From FEN-1350 sp964643355 (GTDB lineage Bacteria > Planctomycetota > Phycisphaerae > Sedimentisphaerales > Anaerohalosphaeraceae), in the NCBI GenBank assembly GCA_964643355.1, contig CAZXPW010000019.1:9510-73509 (forward strand): 64,000 bases of DNA. The letters are read 5' to 3'. Positions 18,542 through 28,485 of this stretch are shown here, piece after piece; the first letter of the stretch is position 1; each line of letters begins with the position of its first letter. A model generated the notes under the pieces. It saw nothing but the letters and a program-made list of their open reading frames with translations. It was not told the DNA's origin and did not search any database. Position numbers and translations under genes: made by a program.

Positions 18542-19000
18542 ATGACAACCTACACGCAAATCCTTTATCACATCGTCTTCGGCACCAAAGACCATTACGG
18601 ATGTCTCGATCTCGACCGTCACGACACCCTGTGCGGCTACATCGCCGGCCTGTTGAAATCGAAATCCTGCACGCCCTACAAACTCGGCGGATATACCGAC
18701 CACATTCACATCTTGACCTCGCTACATCCAACGGTGGCATTGGCCGATCTGGTCAAGGATATCAAACTGGCCTCGACCGCCTGGATCAAACAGGAAAAGG
18801 CATTCTCCTGCTTCTCCGGCTGGCAGGTTGGATACGGTGCCTTCACCTGTTCATGGTCAGTCAAATCCGATGTCCAGGACTATATCGCCCGCCAGCACGA
18901 GCATCACCGAAAGCAAACATTTCGCGAGGAATACATTGGTTTTCTCAAGCGGGCCGGTGTTGCCTTCGATGAAACTCGGATTGACAGCACCTCGGAATAA
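18542..19000 (+). mobile_element. REP-associated tyrosine transposase (RAYT, IS200-like Y1 family)
   Basis: 152 residues of the IS200/Y1 transposase fold. The HUH motif is seen in YTDHIHIL near residue 52. The catalytic Tyr is in DYIARQHEHHRKQTFREEY near residue 120, a C-terminal pattern common in this family. N-terminal YTQILYHIVFGTK also fits. Palindromes on both sides support a RAYT that handles REP sequences and may be domesticated, not a free insertion sequence. No direct repeats marking recent insertion were identified. Confidence 0.88.
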
Positions 19001-19025
19001 CATAGATCGTCCGTCTCGGTTATTC

Positions 19026-19123
19026 GACCCCTTCGGGGTCAGGAATACAAAGAAATGGAAATGGCGCCATACTTGAACCGCGGGTTTCACCCGCGGCTAT
19101 TCGGATTCGACACCTCCGGTGTC
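19026..19123. repeat. Downstream REP-like palindrome cluster
   Basis: Three palindromes follow the transposase gene: GACCCCTTCGGGGTC (19026-19040, the upstream element with its loop read on the opposite strand), CCGCGGGT-ttc-ACCCGCGG (19078-19096) and GACACC-tcc-GGTGTC (19109-19123). All have three-base loops of GAA/TTC or TCC type. Confidence 0.75.
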
Positions 19124-19421
19124 GGAATTTCACGCCACACTCCCCATCGGATGCCTCCGATTCTCCAGCGGCAGCGGAACCGGCACATGGAGCCGATGCG
19201 ATTCACCCACCGCCGAGGTCATCTCTAGCGCCACCCGGCCGTCAAATGGAAAACTGAACGAAAACCGCTCAGCCGGTTTGAAGCCGCCCGGGAACATCAA
19301 ATTCCCCTGAACCTTTTCCTTTTGTCTATGATTTCGATTGACATCGACTGAATTTTGGATTACAATAACTCTTGTTCGTTTGGCAGTCAATGACGAGGAA
19401 TTCGGTTTGAAAGGGAATCGT
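19124..19421. other. Gap with possible leftward coding remnant
   Basis: A leftward open frame (19510 to 19130) ends in about 57 residues of protein-like composition (FPGGFKPAERFSFSFPFDG, then a segment with HVPVPLPLENRR). Its upstream part overlaps the dockerin pseudogene and lacks a start signal. I read it as a possible 3' fragment of an unknown gene, not an intact gene. Confidence 0.3.
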
Positions 19422-20153
19422 ATGAGAGGCGGGAATTCTTTCACACTGATAAAGGCCCCTTGTCTCCAGATATCGTTGGTTGTCCTTGCACTTGTGCTGT
19501 TCTGGAACACCCTTGCCTGAGCAGAAATCTACGATCTCAGCCCCGCTCCTTTTCGGGGTAGGGAGAATACGATAATCCAGGAATGGGATTTGCTGACCTA
19601 TGATCCTGCAATCATGATGGGGTCGATTGATTATTGGTTTGAGATTGACAATGGCCATCACGGCGTCTGGACCGTTAAAAATCCTGTAACTTCCCTGGTT
19701 ATCCCCTTCTATTCACCGAATCCGATTCGAATTTGGCTGCAAGTGGCATACGACTCGGATCAATTCGAAAAGTTTCCACCGATCATGTATTGCATGATCG
19801 ACGATCCGTTTTCCTATACCGTGATGAATCTGATCGAAACAAAACCGGTTGACTCTTTCTATTCGATTGGCGTTTACTCCATACATATCGATGCGTCCAG
19901 CAGAATTTTCCTTCGTCCAAGAGATTGCTGGGTAAAAATTGACTCCATGATCGTCGAAACCCAGCCGATTGTTGGCGACATTGATCAGAACAAGCACATA
20001 GATCTCGACGATTTGAGTATGATTACAGATCATTGGCTCCAACCGCCGGGAACCTCTTCAACCGACCTGAACGGTGATAATATCGTCAATGGGCTTGATC
20101 TGGCCCTGTTCTGCGAAAACTGGCTGGTGGAAATTGCCTCGCCAATGCCGTAA
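19422..20153 (+). pseudogene. Secreted dockerin-like protein gene broken by an in-frame TGA
   Basis: AAAGGGA precedes ATG 19422, which opens a signal peptide ending in SLVVLALVLFWNTLA. A TGA stop at 19518-19520 follows. The same frame then continues without further stop (AEIYDLSPAPFRGRENTII) through about 210 codons to 20153. The body ends in two dockerin-like loops (DIDQNKHIDLDDL and DLNGDNIVNGLDL), each followed by a W-containing helix. The stop falls at the expected signal peptidase site. A TGG-to-TGA or CGA-to-TGA change, readthrough, or a sequencing error are the options. Confidence 0.7.
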
Positions 20154-20235
20154 ACAGAAGAGATAGAAGCAACTCACTGTTCTTGGCCAACAAAATCGAT
20201 GCCTGTCACCGAGGCCAGTATCTTCATTGTCCTTC

Positions 20236-20733
20236 TTATTGTCCTGACTTCCCGGCTTTTCGGATCGCGTCGATGAAGGCCGGAGGGTTGATGATGTGGC
20301 AGTTCCCGCCTCGGATGGATGCGCTCTTGAACGCCAGCGAGATCATGTTCTCTCCCGTCAGATCGGGCCGAACCTGCCAGCCCATCGCGAAAACCCCCGC
20401 CAGATAGGGGATCGACCAGCTCAATCCGCCCTTGCCGGTAATTCCCTGATCATGCAGCGCTCGTACGCCCAGCCCCGGATTTTTCCCCTTTTCAAGGATG
20501 CCGTCCGCAACGGGACGGAATTGACCCGGCCAGATCGTCGTCCAATTGAACCAGAGCGTCTGAATCATATGCTCATTCAACCGGGAAGATTGGCTCCGAA
20601 GATCCATATTGCGAACACCCAGATAAGGTCCGACGGCCTTCGACTTGGATGGATCCGAGCCGGCCCCCTGGATAAGACAGGTAAGGGGCAAGAGGATGCA
20701 AACGAGAAGAAGGACAAACGCGTTTACCTTCAT
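20236..20733 (-). pseudogene. Subtilase-like protein with internal deletion of the catalytic core
   Basis: 165 residues with signal peptide and a perfect AAGGAGG ribosome site. The middle (NPGLGVRALHDQGITGKG) matches the segment that precedes the catalytic Asp of a peptidase S8 subfamily. It joins directly to GLSWSIPYLAGVFAMGWQV, which resembles the segment around the catalytic Ser. Asp and His regions, usually about 200 residues, are absent and the frame is kept. This implies an in-frame internal deletion. Proteolytic activity is not expected. A distinct small family of this form cannot be excluded. Confidence 0.6.
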
Positions 20734-20846
20734 CGTAACCTCCTTGTTCGGAATTTTACATTACACTTTGCGCCATGTCGGATAACTCATCCGGAACGCC
20801 GACCTCGCCGGTTTGGGCGTATTGTACCATGACCTGCACCAACAAA

Positions 20847-20872
20847 AAAGCCCCCGATCATTCGGGGGCTTT
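20847..20872 (-). terminator. Rho-independent terminator of the giant surface-protein gene
   Basis: An 11-bp perfect stem (AAAGCCCCCGA with TCGGGGGCTTT) around a 4-base loop. On the minus strand it is followed by six T residues, 120 bases past the stop of the gene ending at 20992. Confidence 0.85.
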
Positions 20873-20991
20873 CACTGTGCCAAATTACGAACTCGTTGTC
20901 ATCCCCCCTTCCGTACCCGGAACCGAAGCCGAATCGAAGATAAGGTTACGCAACAAACTCTAAATTCTATCTCCTATATCCTAAATCCAGA

Positions 20992-23900
20992 TTACTCTTG
21001 AAGCCAATCAACGGCAAACTCAACCAGATCGCCCAGATCGACGATTCCGCTTCCGTCAAAATCGGCCCCGTCGCATTCGCTCCAAATTGCGCAGGTCCGC
21101 ATCCACTGCGCCGCAAACGCCGCCCAGTCCGGCAGATCGACAATCCCGTTGCTGTCGAAATCGGTGTTGCGATACAGGGTCAACTCAACTTGCCGCGAAA
21201 TTCCCGGAACGCACGGTACCCAAAAATCCAGAGGACAAGGGTGAACCCCCGCTTGCAATTGTGCCGTATTGGCGTTGATCGAGACATACACCCTCGTACT
21301 GTGTCCGGCCCCAAGAGTACCGGAAGTCTGCGACAGATCGATCCAGTTGACCGACGGAGGTTTGCTCACGGACCAGTCGAGCACGGCAGTACCGGTGTTA
21401 TAGATCGTGAACAAAAACTCCGACGGCGTCATCGGCCCGCCCTGCCGACCGACAAAGACCGCCGGACCCGACGGAAGGATCGACCAACTGATCGTCCCGC
21501 TCGGCTTGGTTACCACCTGGAAACCGTCTTTCAGGGTTCCCTTGGCCGCCTCGCCGCACTCCGGGGTAACGATCACATTCCACAATCCAACGGTCGCACC
21601 CGTCAGGTCCGCCTGGCAGGTGATTGTGTGCTCATCGACCACCGACACATTCTTGGCTTCGATCTTCTCGACGGCGGAACGATACACAACCAGTTCCGCA
21701 TCCACATTGATCAATCGAGCGTTGCCGCCGGTCGAGTTGGTCTGGAAGAACTCGATCTCCTCGCCGCCGCCGTTTTCGAAAAAGTCCAGTTCCAAGTAAT
21801 AGCTTCCCGCCGCGGGGAAATTAAAGGTCATGGTTCCGGCGGTTCGGTTGCCGTTGACATCCGTTGTCGCAGGGCCTCGCGGACTGGCATACTGTCCGAC
21901 CAACTGGCCGTTGATCCGAAGCTCAAACCCATCGTCGCTGTTGACACCGAAATATCGAACGCCCGCGGACGGAGCAAAAATATATCCGCTGAATCGAACG
22001 GCAAAATAACTCGGATCCCCGGAGTTGTACGGCGGCAAAAACTGCAGATTGTTAATGAACACCCCTTCGCTGCCGGTCTGAAACAGGTTGATCCAGGGAT
22101 GGACGCCTCGTACCTGAGAGAATCCGGAGGGATTGTTGAGCAGCGTCGTCGCCGCCCCGATCGCGTCGAAAGATTGATTCCATTGGACATACAAAGCGTC
22201 AAACCCGATCTCGTTGGATCCTTTGGTGAAGGCAACTTCCGTCGCGGTTCCCGGTTCGAAATTGGCGCCGAGAATCGTCAGATCGGCGACGCCCGTATTG
22301 CACACTTTGCCCGGAACCACCGACGAAATGATCGGCTCTGGGACTCGGGTGATCGTGATCGAGTCCGTGGCATTGGCTACCGGCTCCCCAAGGGAATTGA
22401 GGCCCTGCAACTCGATGAGATTGGCGCCCATGCTCAAATCCACTGTCACGGTAAAGACATTGTTACCGGAAAAGTCGGCTTTTTGGGGACTCCCATTGAC
22501 GGCAATCCCCGCCACTTCCAGCGGCGCCGCCCCCTGGATCACCGCCGTCGCGCCGGCCGAACAGAAATCCTTGCCTCCGTTGGTCGTGATCTCGAAGGTC
22601 AGCGGGGGAATCTGTGTCAGGATAAACGCCCGTCGCGCCGCGACAAATTGCTTGATTCCGGTCCGGCGGCTCTCCCCCTGCCCGTCGGCGATCAGCGCGG
22701 CGGCTGCATCGTCGAGATATCGGTCGAACGCCATCGGCGGATCGGTCGTGCCATAGGAGGTCTTCCACGGTCCGCTGACCAGTTCCGCGAAGGTCTGCAA
22801 ATACATCCGTCGGTACTTGGGATAATTCAGAAACTGCGCAATTTCGGGAAATTGACCTCCGACATAAAATAAATCCGTCGTGGCCGAGTGACCCGATCCC
22901 AGCGTAAAGTCGATATCCCACGGCAACAAATACCACTTTCCTTCGGTCGCGGCAAAATAGAACGCGTTGTTCTTGCTGCGGGTGTATCCGTAACTGTCCC
23001 AGTCGCCGACGGCATGGCGGATCGCCAAAACCCGGGCGAACTGTTCGGGATGGATGTACTGCTCGATGGTCTGCTCATAGGCCGGATCACTCGACGGTAG
23101 GTTCATCGCCGCTGCAAAATCAAACAGATGCGTCCACTCGTCGTTCTCGCGATGACCGCGTTTTTCAAAGTTCCACCGCCAGGTCTCATTGAGACGCGGA
23201 TGAGCCGAGTCATAACGGAGACCTTCGTCCATGTTGGCAAATCCGGTTCCGTCGGCGGTGTATTCGAAGTAATCGTCGATCTTGTGCAGATAGCCGTCGG
23301 CGTCTTCGGGGAACCACCGTTCGATGTAATCCGTATCGACCGCCTGAACCTCTTCGTAGCTGCCGTAACTGTTGCCATTCAGGATCGGCCGGACATAATC
23401 CGACATCGAATAATGCAGGCCCATCTGCTTATAAAACCAGTACGAAACCCGTTCCTGAAGAGGTCCACGACTTTCACCCTCTGTATTATCGAGATTGACC
23501 TCTTCCCGTCCCCGGAAATTCTGGTCCGAGTTGAAATCGAGCCGATACGCGAATCGGTTCACCGGATTGCGACCGGATCCGGAACGGATGAAGGGGCTTC
23601 CCCGGAAACGAAGTCGAGCATTGTAAAAAACCTCTTTATTGTTATAGACAAAGGTGCAGTCCATCAGCTCATTGGACAGGTTGGGGCGACTGGTAAAGGC
23701 GCTAATCACGCCGTTGGACATCCACACGCGATAGTTGGCAAACGGCCCGGAATAGGCCGTGTCGCCGACGCGGACCAGGCAGGTTCGGATCGGCACTTCC
23801 GCCGACGGCTCCAGATTGGTGGGGAATCGCGTGGCGGCCGATCCGCCGTCCACGGCCGTGATGAAAAACGCCCGCATCGTTCCGGCCGCGGCGCCGGGAA

Positions 23901-26715
23901 TCACCCCCGTGAAGATTCCGTCGCCGGAAACCGCGTCGCTGTCGGTTCCGTTATCGACCATCGCGATCTGCGTAAAGTTCGTCGTGCCTTCCGATCGGTA
24001 GTTGAGGTACGCCGTCGGCGCACCGTCGGTATCGGTGATCCGCGCCGTCACCACGATCGCCTGATTGGCGGTCGGAAGGACCGGCGAATGCGCGATTTCA
24101 CGGATGTCCGGCCCGCGGTTGGCGACATAGGCCGTATTCTGCGCGCCGGGCGTGCCGATATTCATCGGAACCGTTAGTTCAAATGCCTTCGACGGCCGCG
24201 GCGGCTGAACGGGGGAATTCGGTTGCGATACTCGCGTCAATAGATATCGGCTGCCGCGGAGCCACTTGGCTTTACCGCGGAATATGACCTGCCCGCCGGT
24301 TACGCTGGTAATCGTCTGGTTGATCCGGTTGGCCCCCGGATCGCCGTGACCGGTGGCGATCAAATGCAGGGATTGGGTTCCACTGTACGCCGCTTCGGTC
24401 GTCACGAATGATCGCACATGATTACCGAGGGTTCGCCATCCGGTCTTGCCGTTTTCGAATCCGTTGTTGGTCAGCCGCTGGGTTCCGGCGATGATCACTT
24501 CCAGATCGTCCAGCAGGACCTCGGCCCGATTGAGCATGATCAGGTCAAATACCGAAACGGTGTCGTGCGTATATTGCGGATCGCTGGCGCTGATGGTGGT
24601 TTCGAAGGATTGCCAGCCCGACTTACCGGATTCGTCGCTGTCGGCCCAGGCATCGGGCGTGTTGTTGTCTTCGTCCGGATCGCGCAGCTCCATGCTGGCG
24701 CCCTCGCCGTCGGACCATTTTGGCCAGCGGCCTCCGTCGCGGTAGGTTACCTCGTCGGCCACAACCAGATAGGTCTGCAATTGACCATTGCCGGGATTGA
24801 TCTGCTGGATCGGATACGACAACTGAATCCGTTCGCCGCCGTTACTCAGCGTGCCCGTATAAGGCCCGAACAAGTTGGACCCGGCGACCAGATTCGGATA
24901 TACCGTCGCAAGAAAAGTGGGATCCTTGGCCACGACCATGAATGACTTGCCCCCAATCGTCGCCCCTGCGGGGAATGTGTAGGTGAATCCCGCCGTAAAG
25001 GTCCAACCCGTCAGATCCATGGGATCCTCGCTGCGGTTGTACAACTCGACGAATTCATAGCGATCCTCGCGGGTGAAGTGCTGATACATAATCTCGTTGA
25101 TAACGATGTCATGGATCCGGTGTTTGGAATTCGCAAGATTTTCAGTCGCCGAACTCAGGATTCCCAGATACGCAGACCCGTCCGGATATCGGCCGTAGGT
25201 GACATCCGGAGGGGTAACGGGAAATCGAACCGCATCCAGAATCCGAACCGCAACCGGCGTTGGATCCAGTTTTGCCGCGGTCAGATAGACCGTCTCGCCG
25301 TTGAATTCCAGGCCGAACGGAAAACCGTCCGAAGCCGTCCCCTGATGAACGGAATAAAACTCGCCCGGTTGCAGAACGATCCCGTCCGGCAACTTGTATT
25401 GCAGCAGGTTCATCCGATCATCGCTCAGATACACCATGCTCAGATCGACTTCTTCCGGACCGGGATTGTACAGTTCCACCCAATCCGTCCCCGGCTCGGC
25501 GTCGCTGTTGGCCAGCAACTCGTTGATCACCAGCCGTGCCTGAAGATCGTTGGCGACCCCCGACGGTTTTTCCACCGCCCGGAGTACCATGCACCCAAAA
25601 GCGTCGCTGCTTCCGGAGATCGCGTTGTTATGGAATTGCATGGCCAGGACATTGGTGCCGGGCACGAGCAAATTCAAAAATCCCGTCAAATCCGGGCCAT
25701 CCACCGGTGGTTCCCAACCGCTGCCGCGCCCCCAACTATACGGAGGCGGTGTTGCGGTTGCGGACGCCGAGGCGGCAACACGAGTTCCGTTCAGGTACAA
25801 GACATAGTCGTCATCGTATCGGATTTCGGTAGTCAGTTGAGAAAAGGATGCAATCTGTTCGGCCGTCAATGAAAACGGAATCCGGATATAAACCGAGATA
25901 TAATTCCCATTCATTGGGGGATTATCTGGGTCGCCTGTAAGTCCAAGATTCGTTCGAATGTAATTCATTTCATCGGAACTGCCGCTGTATCCATAACCGT
26001 TATTCCCGCTGAGCCAAGATGCGTTCTCCACGAAGTCGATCTTCGTCCAATTGATCGAAGGATTGCCTCCGACCGGTGAGGGTTCTTGTGTTCCTTTGAA
26101 ATATCGACCCGCCGAACCGATATCCACAAGCGTTACGGTCTTGGCCCCTTCCGGTTCCTTCTGGAGGGCATCGGCAACGCCGGGATTTCCGCCGATGTTG
26201 CTGCTGGCGGCCCATGAGGTTGCATCGCTGGGATCGCCACCCTGTTTGATCAGGATCAGCGAGTGTCCCGCCCCATCCGCTGAAACCGGCCAGGGATCGG
26301 AATCGCTGTATTCAAATGACAGAATGATTCCGCCGTTGGGATTGGAGATTTCGATGCCTTCGCCGCCGTTGCTCAGCGAACCACTGACGAACGGCCCATA
26401 AACGGTCTGGAGACCGTAGGCCGCCTTCACGGCATCCGGATCCTTGGCCAGAACCAGGTACTCTTTGGGCCCCAGGATCGTATCGGCCGGGAAAGTATAG
26501 GTCAGTCCGCTGGTAAAAGTGAACTTGCTGAGATCTTCCGAGGTTCCCTTTTCGTTGTATAACTCGATGTACTCGAGCGTTTCATTGCCCTCAATCTCCA
26601 CAGGGTGGTACATCAACTCACTGACCACAAGCGCCGATGAGGGTTGAATAAGAATGATGGAAACGACAAAAGCGGTAAAGAAAACGGACAAACGAAATGA
26701 AGTCATCGATTTCAT
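20992..26715 (-). CDS. Giant secreted LTD/CotH/PA14 protein with dockerin-like C-terminus
   Basis: 1907 residues. Signal peptide first, then lamin-tail domains (LVVSELMYHPVEIEGNETLE; VINELLANSDAEPGTDWVEL; IVINEIMYQHFTREDRYEFV). A CotH-kinase-like region follows (RLRFRGSPFIRSGSGRNP, GYLHKIDDYFEYTADG, YLLPWDIDFTLGSGH), then Ig-like segments, a PA14-like domain (YIFAPSAGVRYFGVNSDDGF), and a BACON-like beta domain. Two calcium-type loops end the protein (DFDSNGIVDLPDW, DFDGSGIVDLGDL). It probably acts at the cell surface. CotH may phosphorylate secreted proteins. ATG 26715 follows GGGAG; an earlier in-frame start at 26769 is unsupported. Confidence 0.88.
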   Translation of the reverse strand: MKSMTSFRLSVFFTAFVVSIILIQPSSALVVSELMYHPVEIEGNETLEYIELYNEKGTSEDLSKFTFTSGLTYTFPADTILGPKEYLVLAKDPDAVKAAYGLQTVYGPFVSGSLSNGGEGIEISNPNGGIILSFEYSDSDPWPVSADGAGHSLILIKQGGDPSDATSWAASSNIGGNPGVADALQKEPEGAKTVTLVDIGSAGRYFKGTQEPSPVGGNPSINWTKIDFVENASWLSGNNGYGYSGSSDEMNYIRTNLGLTGDPDNPPMNGNYISVYIRIPFSLTAEQIASFSQLTTEIRYDDDYVLYLNGTRVAASASATATPPPYSWGRGSGWEPPVDGPDLTGFLNLLVPGTNVLAMQFHNNAISGSSDAFGCMVLRAVEKPSGVANDLQARLVINELLANSDAEPGTDWVELYNPGPEEVDLSMVYLSDDRMNLLQYKLPDGIVLQPGEFYSVHQGTASDGFPFGLEFNGETVYLTAAKLDPTPVAVRILDAVRFPVTPPDVTYGRYPDGSAYLGILSSATENLANSKHRIHDIVINEIMYQHFTREDRYEFVELYNRSEDPMDLTGWTFTAGFTYTFPAGATIGGKSFMVVAKDPTFLATVYPNLVAGSNLFGPYTGTLSNGGERIQLSYPIQQINPGNGQLQTYLVVADEVTYRDGGRWPKWSDGEGASMELRDPDEDNNTPDAWADSDESGKSGWQSFETTISASDPQYTHDTVSVFDLIMLNRAEVLLDDLEVIIAGTQRLTNNGFENGKTGWRTLGNHVRSFVTTEAAYSGTQSLHLIATGHGDPGANRINQTITSVTGGQVIFRGKAKWLRGSRYLLTRVSQPNSPVQPPRPSKAFELTVPMNIGTPGAQNTAYVANRGPDIREIAHSPVLPTANQAIVVTARITDTDGAPTAYLNYRSEGTTNFTQIAMVDNGTDSDAVSGDGIFTGVIPGAAAGTMRAFFITAVDGGSAATRFPTNLEPSAEVPIRTCLVRVGDTAYSGPFANYRVWMSNGVISAFTSRPNLSNELMDCTFVYNNKEVFYNARLRFRGSPFIRSGSGRNPVNRFAYRLDFNSDQNFRGREEVNLDNTEGESRGPLQERVSYWFYKQMGLHYSMSDYVRPILNGNSYGSYEEVQAVDTDYIERWFPEDADGYLHKIDDYFEYTADGTGFANMDEGLRYDSAHPRLNETWRWNFEKRGHRENDEWTHLFDFAAAMNLPSSDPAYEQTIEQYIHPEQFARVLAIRHAVGDWDSYGYTRSKNNAFYFAATEGKWYLLPWDIDFTLGSGHSATTDLFYVGGQFPEIAQFLNYPKYRRMYLQTFAELVSGPWKTSYGTTDPPMAFDRYLDDAAAALIADGQGESRRTGIKQFVAARRAFILTQIPPLTFEITTNGGKDFCSAGATAVIQGAAPLEVAGIAVNGSPQKADFSGNNVFTVTVDLSMGANLIELQGLNSLGEPVANATDSITITRVPEPIISSVVPGKVCNTGVADLTILGANFEPGTATEVAFTKGSNEIGFDALYVQWNQSFDAIGAATTLLNNPSGFSQVRGVHPWINLFQTGSEGVFINNLQFLPPYNSGDPSYFAVRFSGYIFAPSAGVRYFGVNSDDGFELRINGQLVGQYASPRGPATTDVNGNRTAGTMTFNFPAAGSYYLELDFFENGGGEEIEFFQTNSTGGNARLINVDAELVVYRSAVEKIEAKNVSVVDEHTITCQADLTGATVGLWNVIVTPECGEAAKGTLKDGFQVVTKPSGTISWSILPSGPAVFVGRQGGPMTPSEFLFTIYNTGTAVLDWSVSKPPSVNWIDLSQTSGTLGAGHSTRVYVSINANTAQLQAGVHPCPLDFWVPCVPGISRQVELTLYRNTDFDSNGIVDLPDWAAFAAQWMRTCAIWSECDGADFDGSGIVDLGDLVEFAVDWLQE

Positions 26716-26772
26716 TTTTGCTCCCTTCTCCGATGACAAAGGTTGTTTCGCTTGCGATACGATACGCACGCA

Positions 26773-26800
26773 ATTATACCCTTAATCCCTTACTGTTCAA
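26773..26800 (-). promoter_or_regulatory. Predicted promoter of the giant surface-protein gene
   Basis: On the minus strand TTGAAC (26800-26795), a 16-base spacer and TATAAT (26778-26773). Transcription would start near 26766, about 50 bases before ATG 26715. Further upstream at 26823-26837 lies TTGAATACCCCCCAT, which resembles a sequence upstream of the LamG gene near 42490. Confidence 0.6.
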
Positions 26801-26977
26801 AACTTAGAGTTTCTCCACCTCCTTGAATACCCCCCATATTTCGGCGATTCCCCGATATGTAGAGAGCCATTTTGCCTATTTTATGACGGTCTAACTTCTA
26901 AAAATATTGCATGATTTTATATTATTTTTTAACAAATTTTCGACTAAACAATGCCGCCAATAAAATCTTGTCGAAAC

Positions 26978-28483
26978 TTATTTTCCGGATTGAATCATCA
27001 TTGCCGTAAGTCTTTTCTGCTCCGGAAGATAGAAAACACCCTCGAATAGGGTTGGTGTGATCGCCACGGACTGAAGCCGTGTACGGGAAAGGAGTTTCAT
27101 TTGCTTGCCGGCCGATAGGACCCACAGAATGTTCCGCTCATCGCAAATATAGACCCGGCCATTTACAATAACGGGGGTGCAGCCCCAGACCCCGGCATCC
27201 ATTTCAAAAGACCAGTAGTGCTCGCCGTTTTCAGCATTGAAGCAGTGGAGGTTGGCCGAATAATCGGCGATAAAGAGCAGGCCGTTGTAAAGTGCGACAT
27301 CCGAAAGCGTCCGATCGACCTTCCGCGATTCCCAGATCTTCGTCCCCGACCGGATATCCATGCACGATAGCATCCCTTTGCCAACACCGTGAATGGGGCT
27401 CTGACCAATCGCGACGAAGGCACGAAAGCCATCAATGACGGGGGTTGAGATGATCTCGCTGGGCCCGTCGGGGTTCTTCGATTGCCAACCCGAATACAAA
27501 ATCGTCTTGCCGTCTCGAACCCGATAATCCGGAGGGTTACAGTCGTATTGCCAGACTTTCTTGAGTGGAAACGGTTTTCCGTCCTCTGACGGCCCCGAAA
27601 CCGGCTCGAAGGCGTAGAGCACTCCGTCGCCGCCGCCGAAAAGAACGATGGTTTTGCCATCGACGGTTGCGGAAACGGGGGAGGACCAATGGCCGTGAAA
27701 CATCCGCCGGCCGATCTTTTCGCCATCGGTGGCGACGAGCTTGCCGGTCGTTTTATTGAGGACGATCAGCGACGGCGCCTCGGGATTGGGCACAGTCTTG
27801 TGGACATCGTCCTGGCCGTTGGAGGTGCAGGCGTAGAGGTAATCGCCCACCAGCAGCGGCGAGCTTCCGCACACATCGTGGGGAATCACGCCGACTTCAG
27901 TGAGCATGTTGAACCGCCAGATGATGTCACCGTCGGTCTTGCCGAGGCGATAGCCGGATTCGGGCTTGACCTGCATGTAGGCCAGCTCGTCGCGGAAGGG
28001 GCCGTCGTTGCCGTCGGTCTGGCCGTAACGGTCCAGGCACAGGACATCGCCGCGCGAGCCGACGATGTAGAGCCGTTTTCCGTCGATGGCCGGCCGGGAG
28101 CAGATACCACACTTCCACTGGTCGAAATGAAACGGCGGCTTGACTCCCTCCATGTAACGGGGCACGATCATCTGCCACTGCATCTTGCCGGTTGCCCGGT
28201 CCAGGGCCATGAGGATGCCGCCGCCGGTGGGTTTGAGGGCGGGATGTTCCAGTTTATAGTCGTCGATACCGAGAAAGATCTGCTCGCCGTCGATCCGGGG
28301 GATGGTGTATTGATGGCTTCCCAGTTCGATTTCCCAGAGGATGTCTTTGGCTTCGAATGGATCGGGCAACGGGCGATTGGGAATATCCTCGGCCAACGCA
28401 ACCACAACCGGCAGAGTACAAATAACGAGTGGAAAAAACATCCGAGTACGATTTCTCTTTTCTGCTCCGGCACAAACCTGCAT
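26978..28483 (-). CDS. Secreted PQQ-like beta-propeller protein
   Basis: About 501 residues: signal-like N-terminus (MFFPLVICTLPVVVALA after a short charged stretch), then repeated propeller blades of the PQQ/BamB type (ALDRATGKMQWQM, VLNKTTGKLVATDG, CMDIRSGTKIWESR, CFNAENGEHYWSF). No quinone-binding residues can be assigned, so this is probably a structural or binding propeller. The start ATG 28483 lies two bases after the stop of the isomerase-like gene and follows AAAGGA, so the two are a transcription and translation unit. An internal ATG at 28441 would also give a signal peptide. Confidence 0.82.
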   Translation of the reverse strand: MQVCAGAEKRNRTRMFFPLVICTLPVVVALAEDIPNRPLPDPFEAKDILWEIELGSHQYTIPRIDGEQIFLGIDDYKLEHPALKPTGGGILMALDRATGKMQWQMIVPRYMEGVKPPFHFDQWKCGICSRPAIDGKRLYIVGSRGDVLCLDRYGQTDGNDGPFRDELAYMQVKPESGYRLGKTDGDIIWRFNMLTEVGVIPHDVCGSSPLLVGDYLYACTSNGQDDVHKTVPNPEAPSLIVLNKTTGKLVATDGEKIGRRMFHGHWSSPVSATVDGKTIVLFGGGDGVLYAFEPVSGPSEDGKPFPLKKVWQYDCNPPDYRVRDGKTILYSGWQSKNPDGPSEIISTPVIDGFRAFVAIGQSPIHGVGKGMLSCMDIRSGTKIWESRKVDRTLSDVALYNGLLFIADYSANLHCFNAENGEHYWSFEMDAGVWGCTPVIVNGRVYICDERNILWVLSAGKQMKLLSRTRLQSVAITPTLFEGVFYLPEQKRLTAMMIQSGK

Positions 28484-28485
28484 GA

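Noticed and set aside
18373..19123. CRISPR-like array
   Set aside because: The repeats are palindromic REP elements of unequal spacing around a RAYT gene, without regular spacers or cas genes.
20998..22872. 624-codon rightward open frame
   Set aside because: Antisense to the giant surface-protein gene; composition is Arg/Pro/Gly-rich as expected for a shadow frame.
23128..24177. 349-codon rightward open frame
   Set aside because: Also antisense to the giant gene, with no ribosome site.
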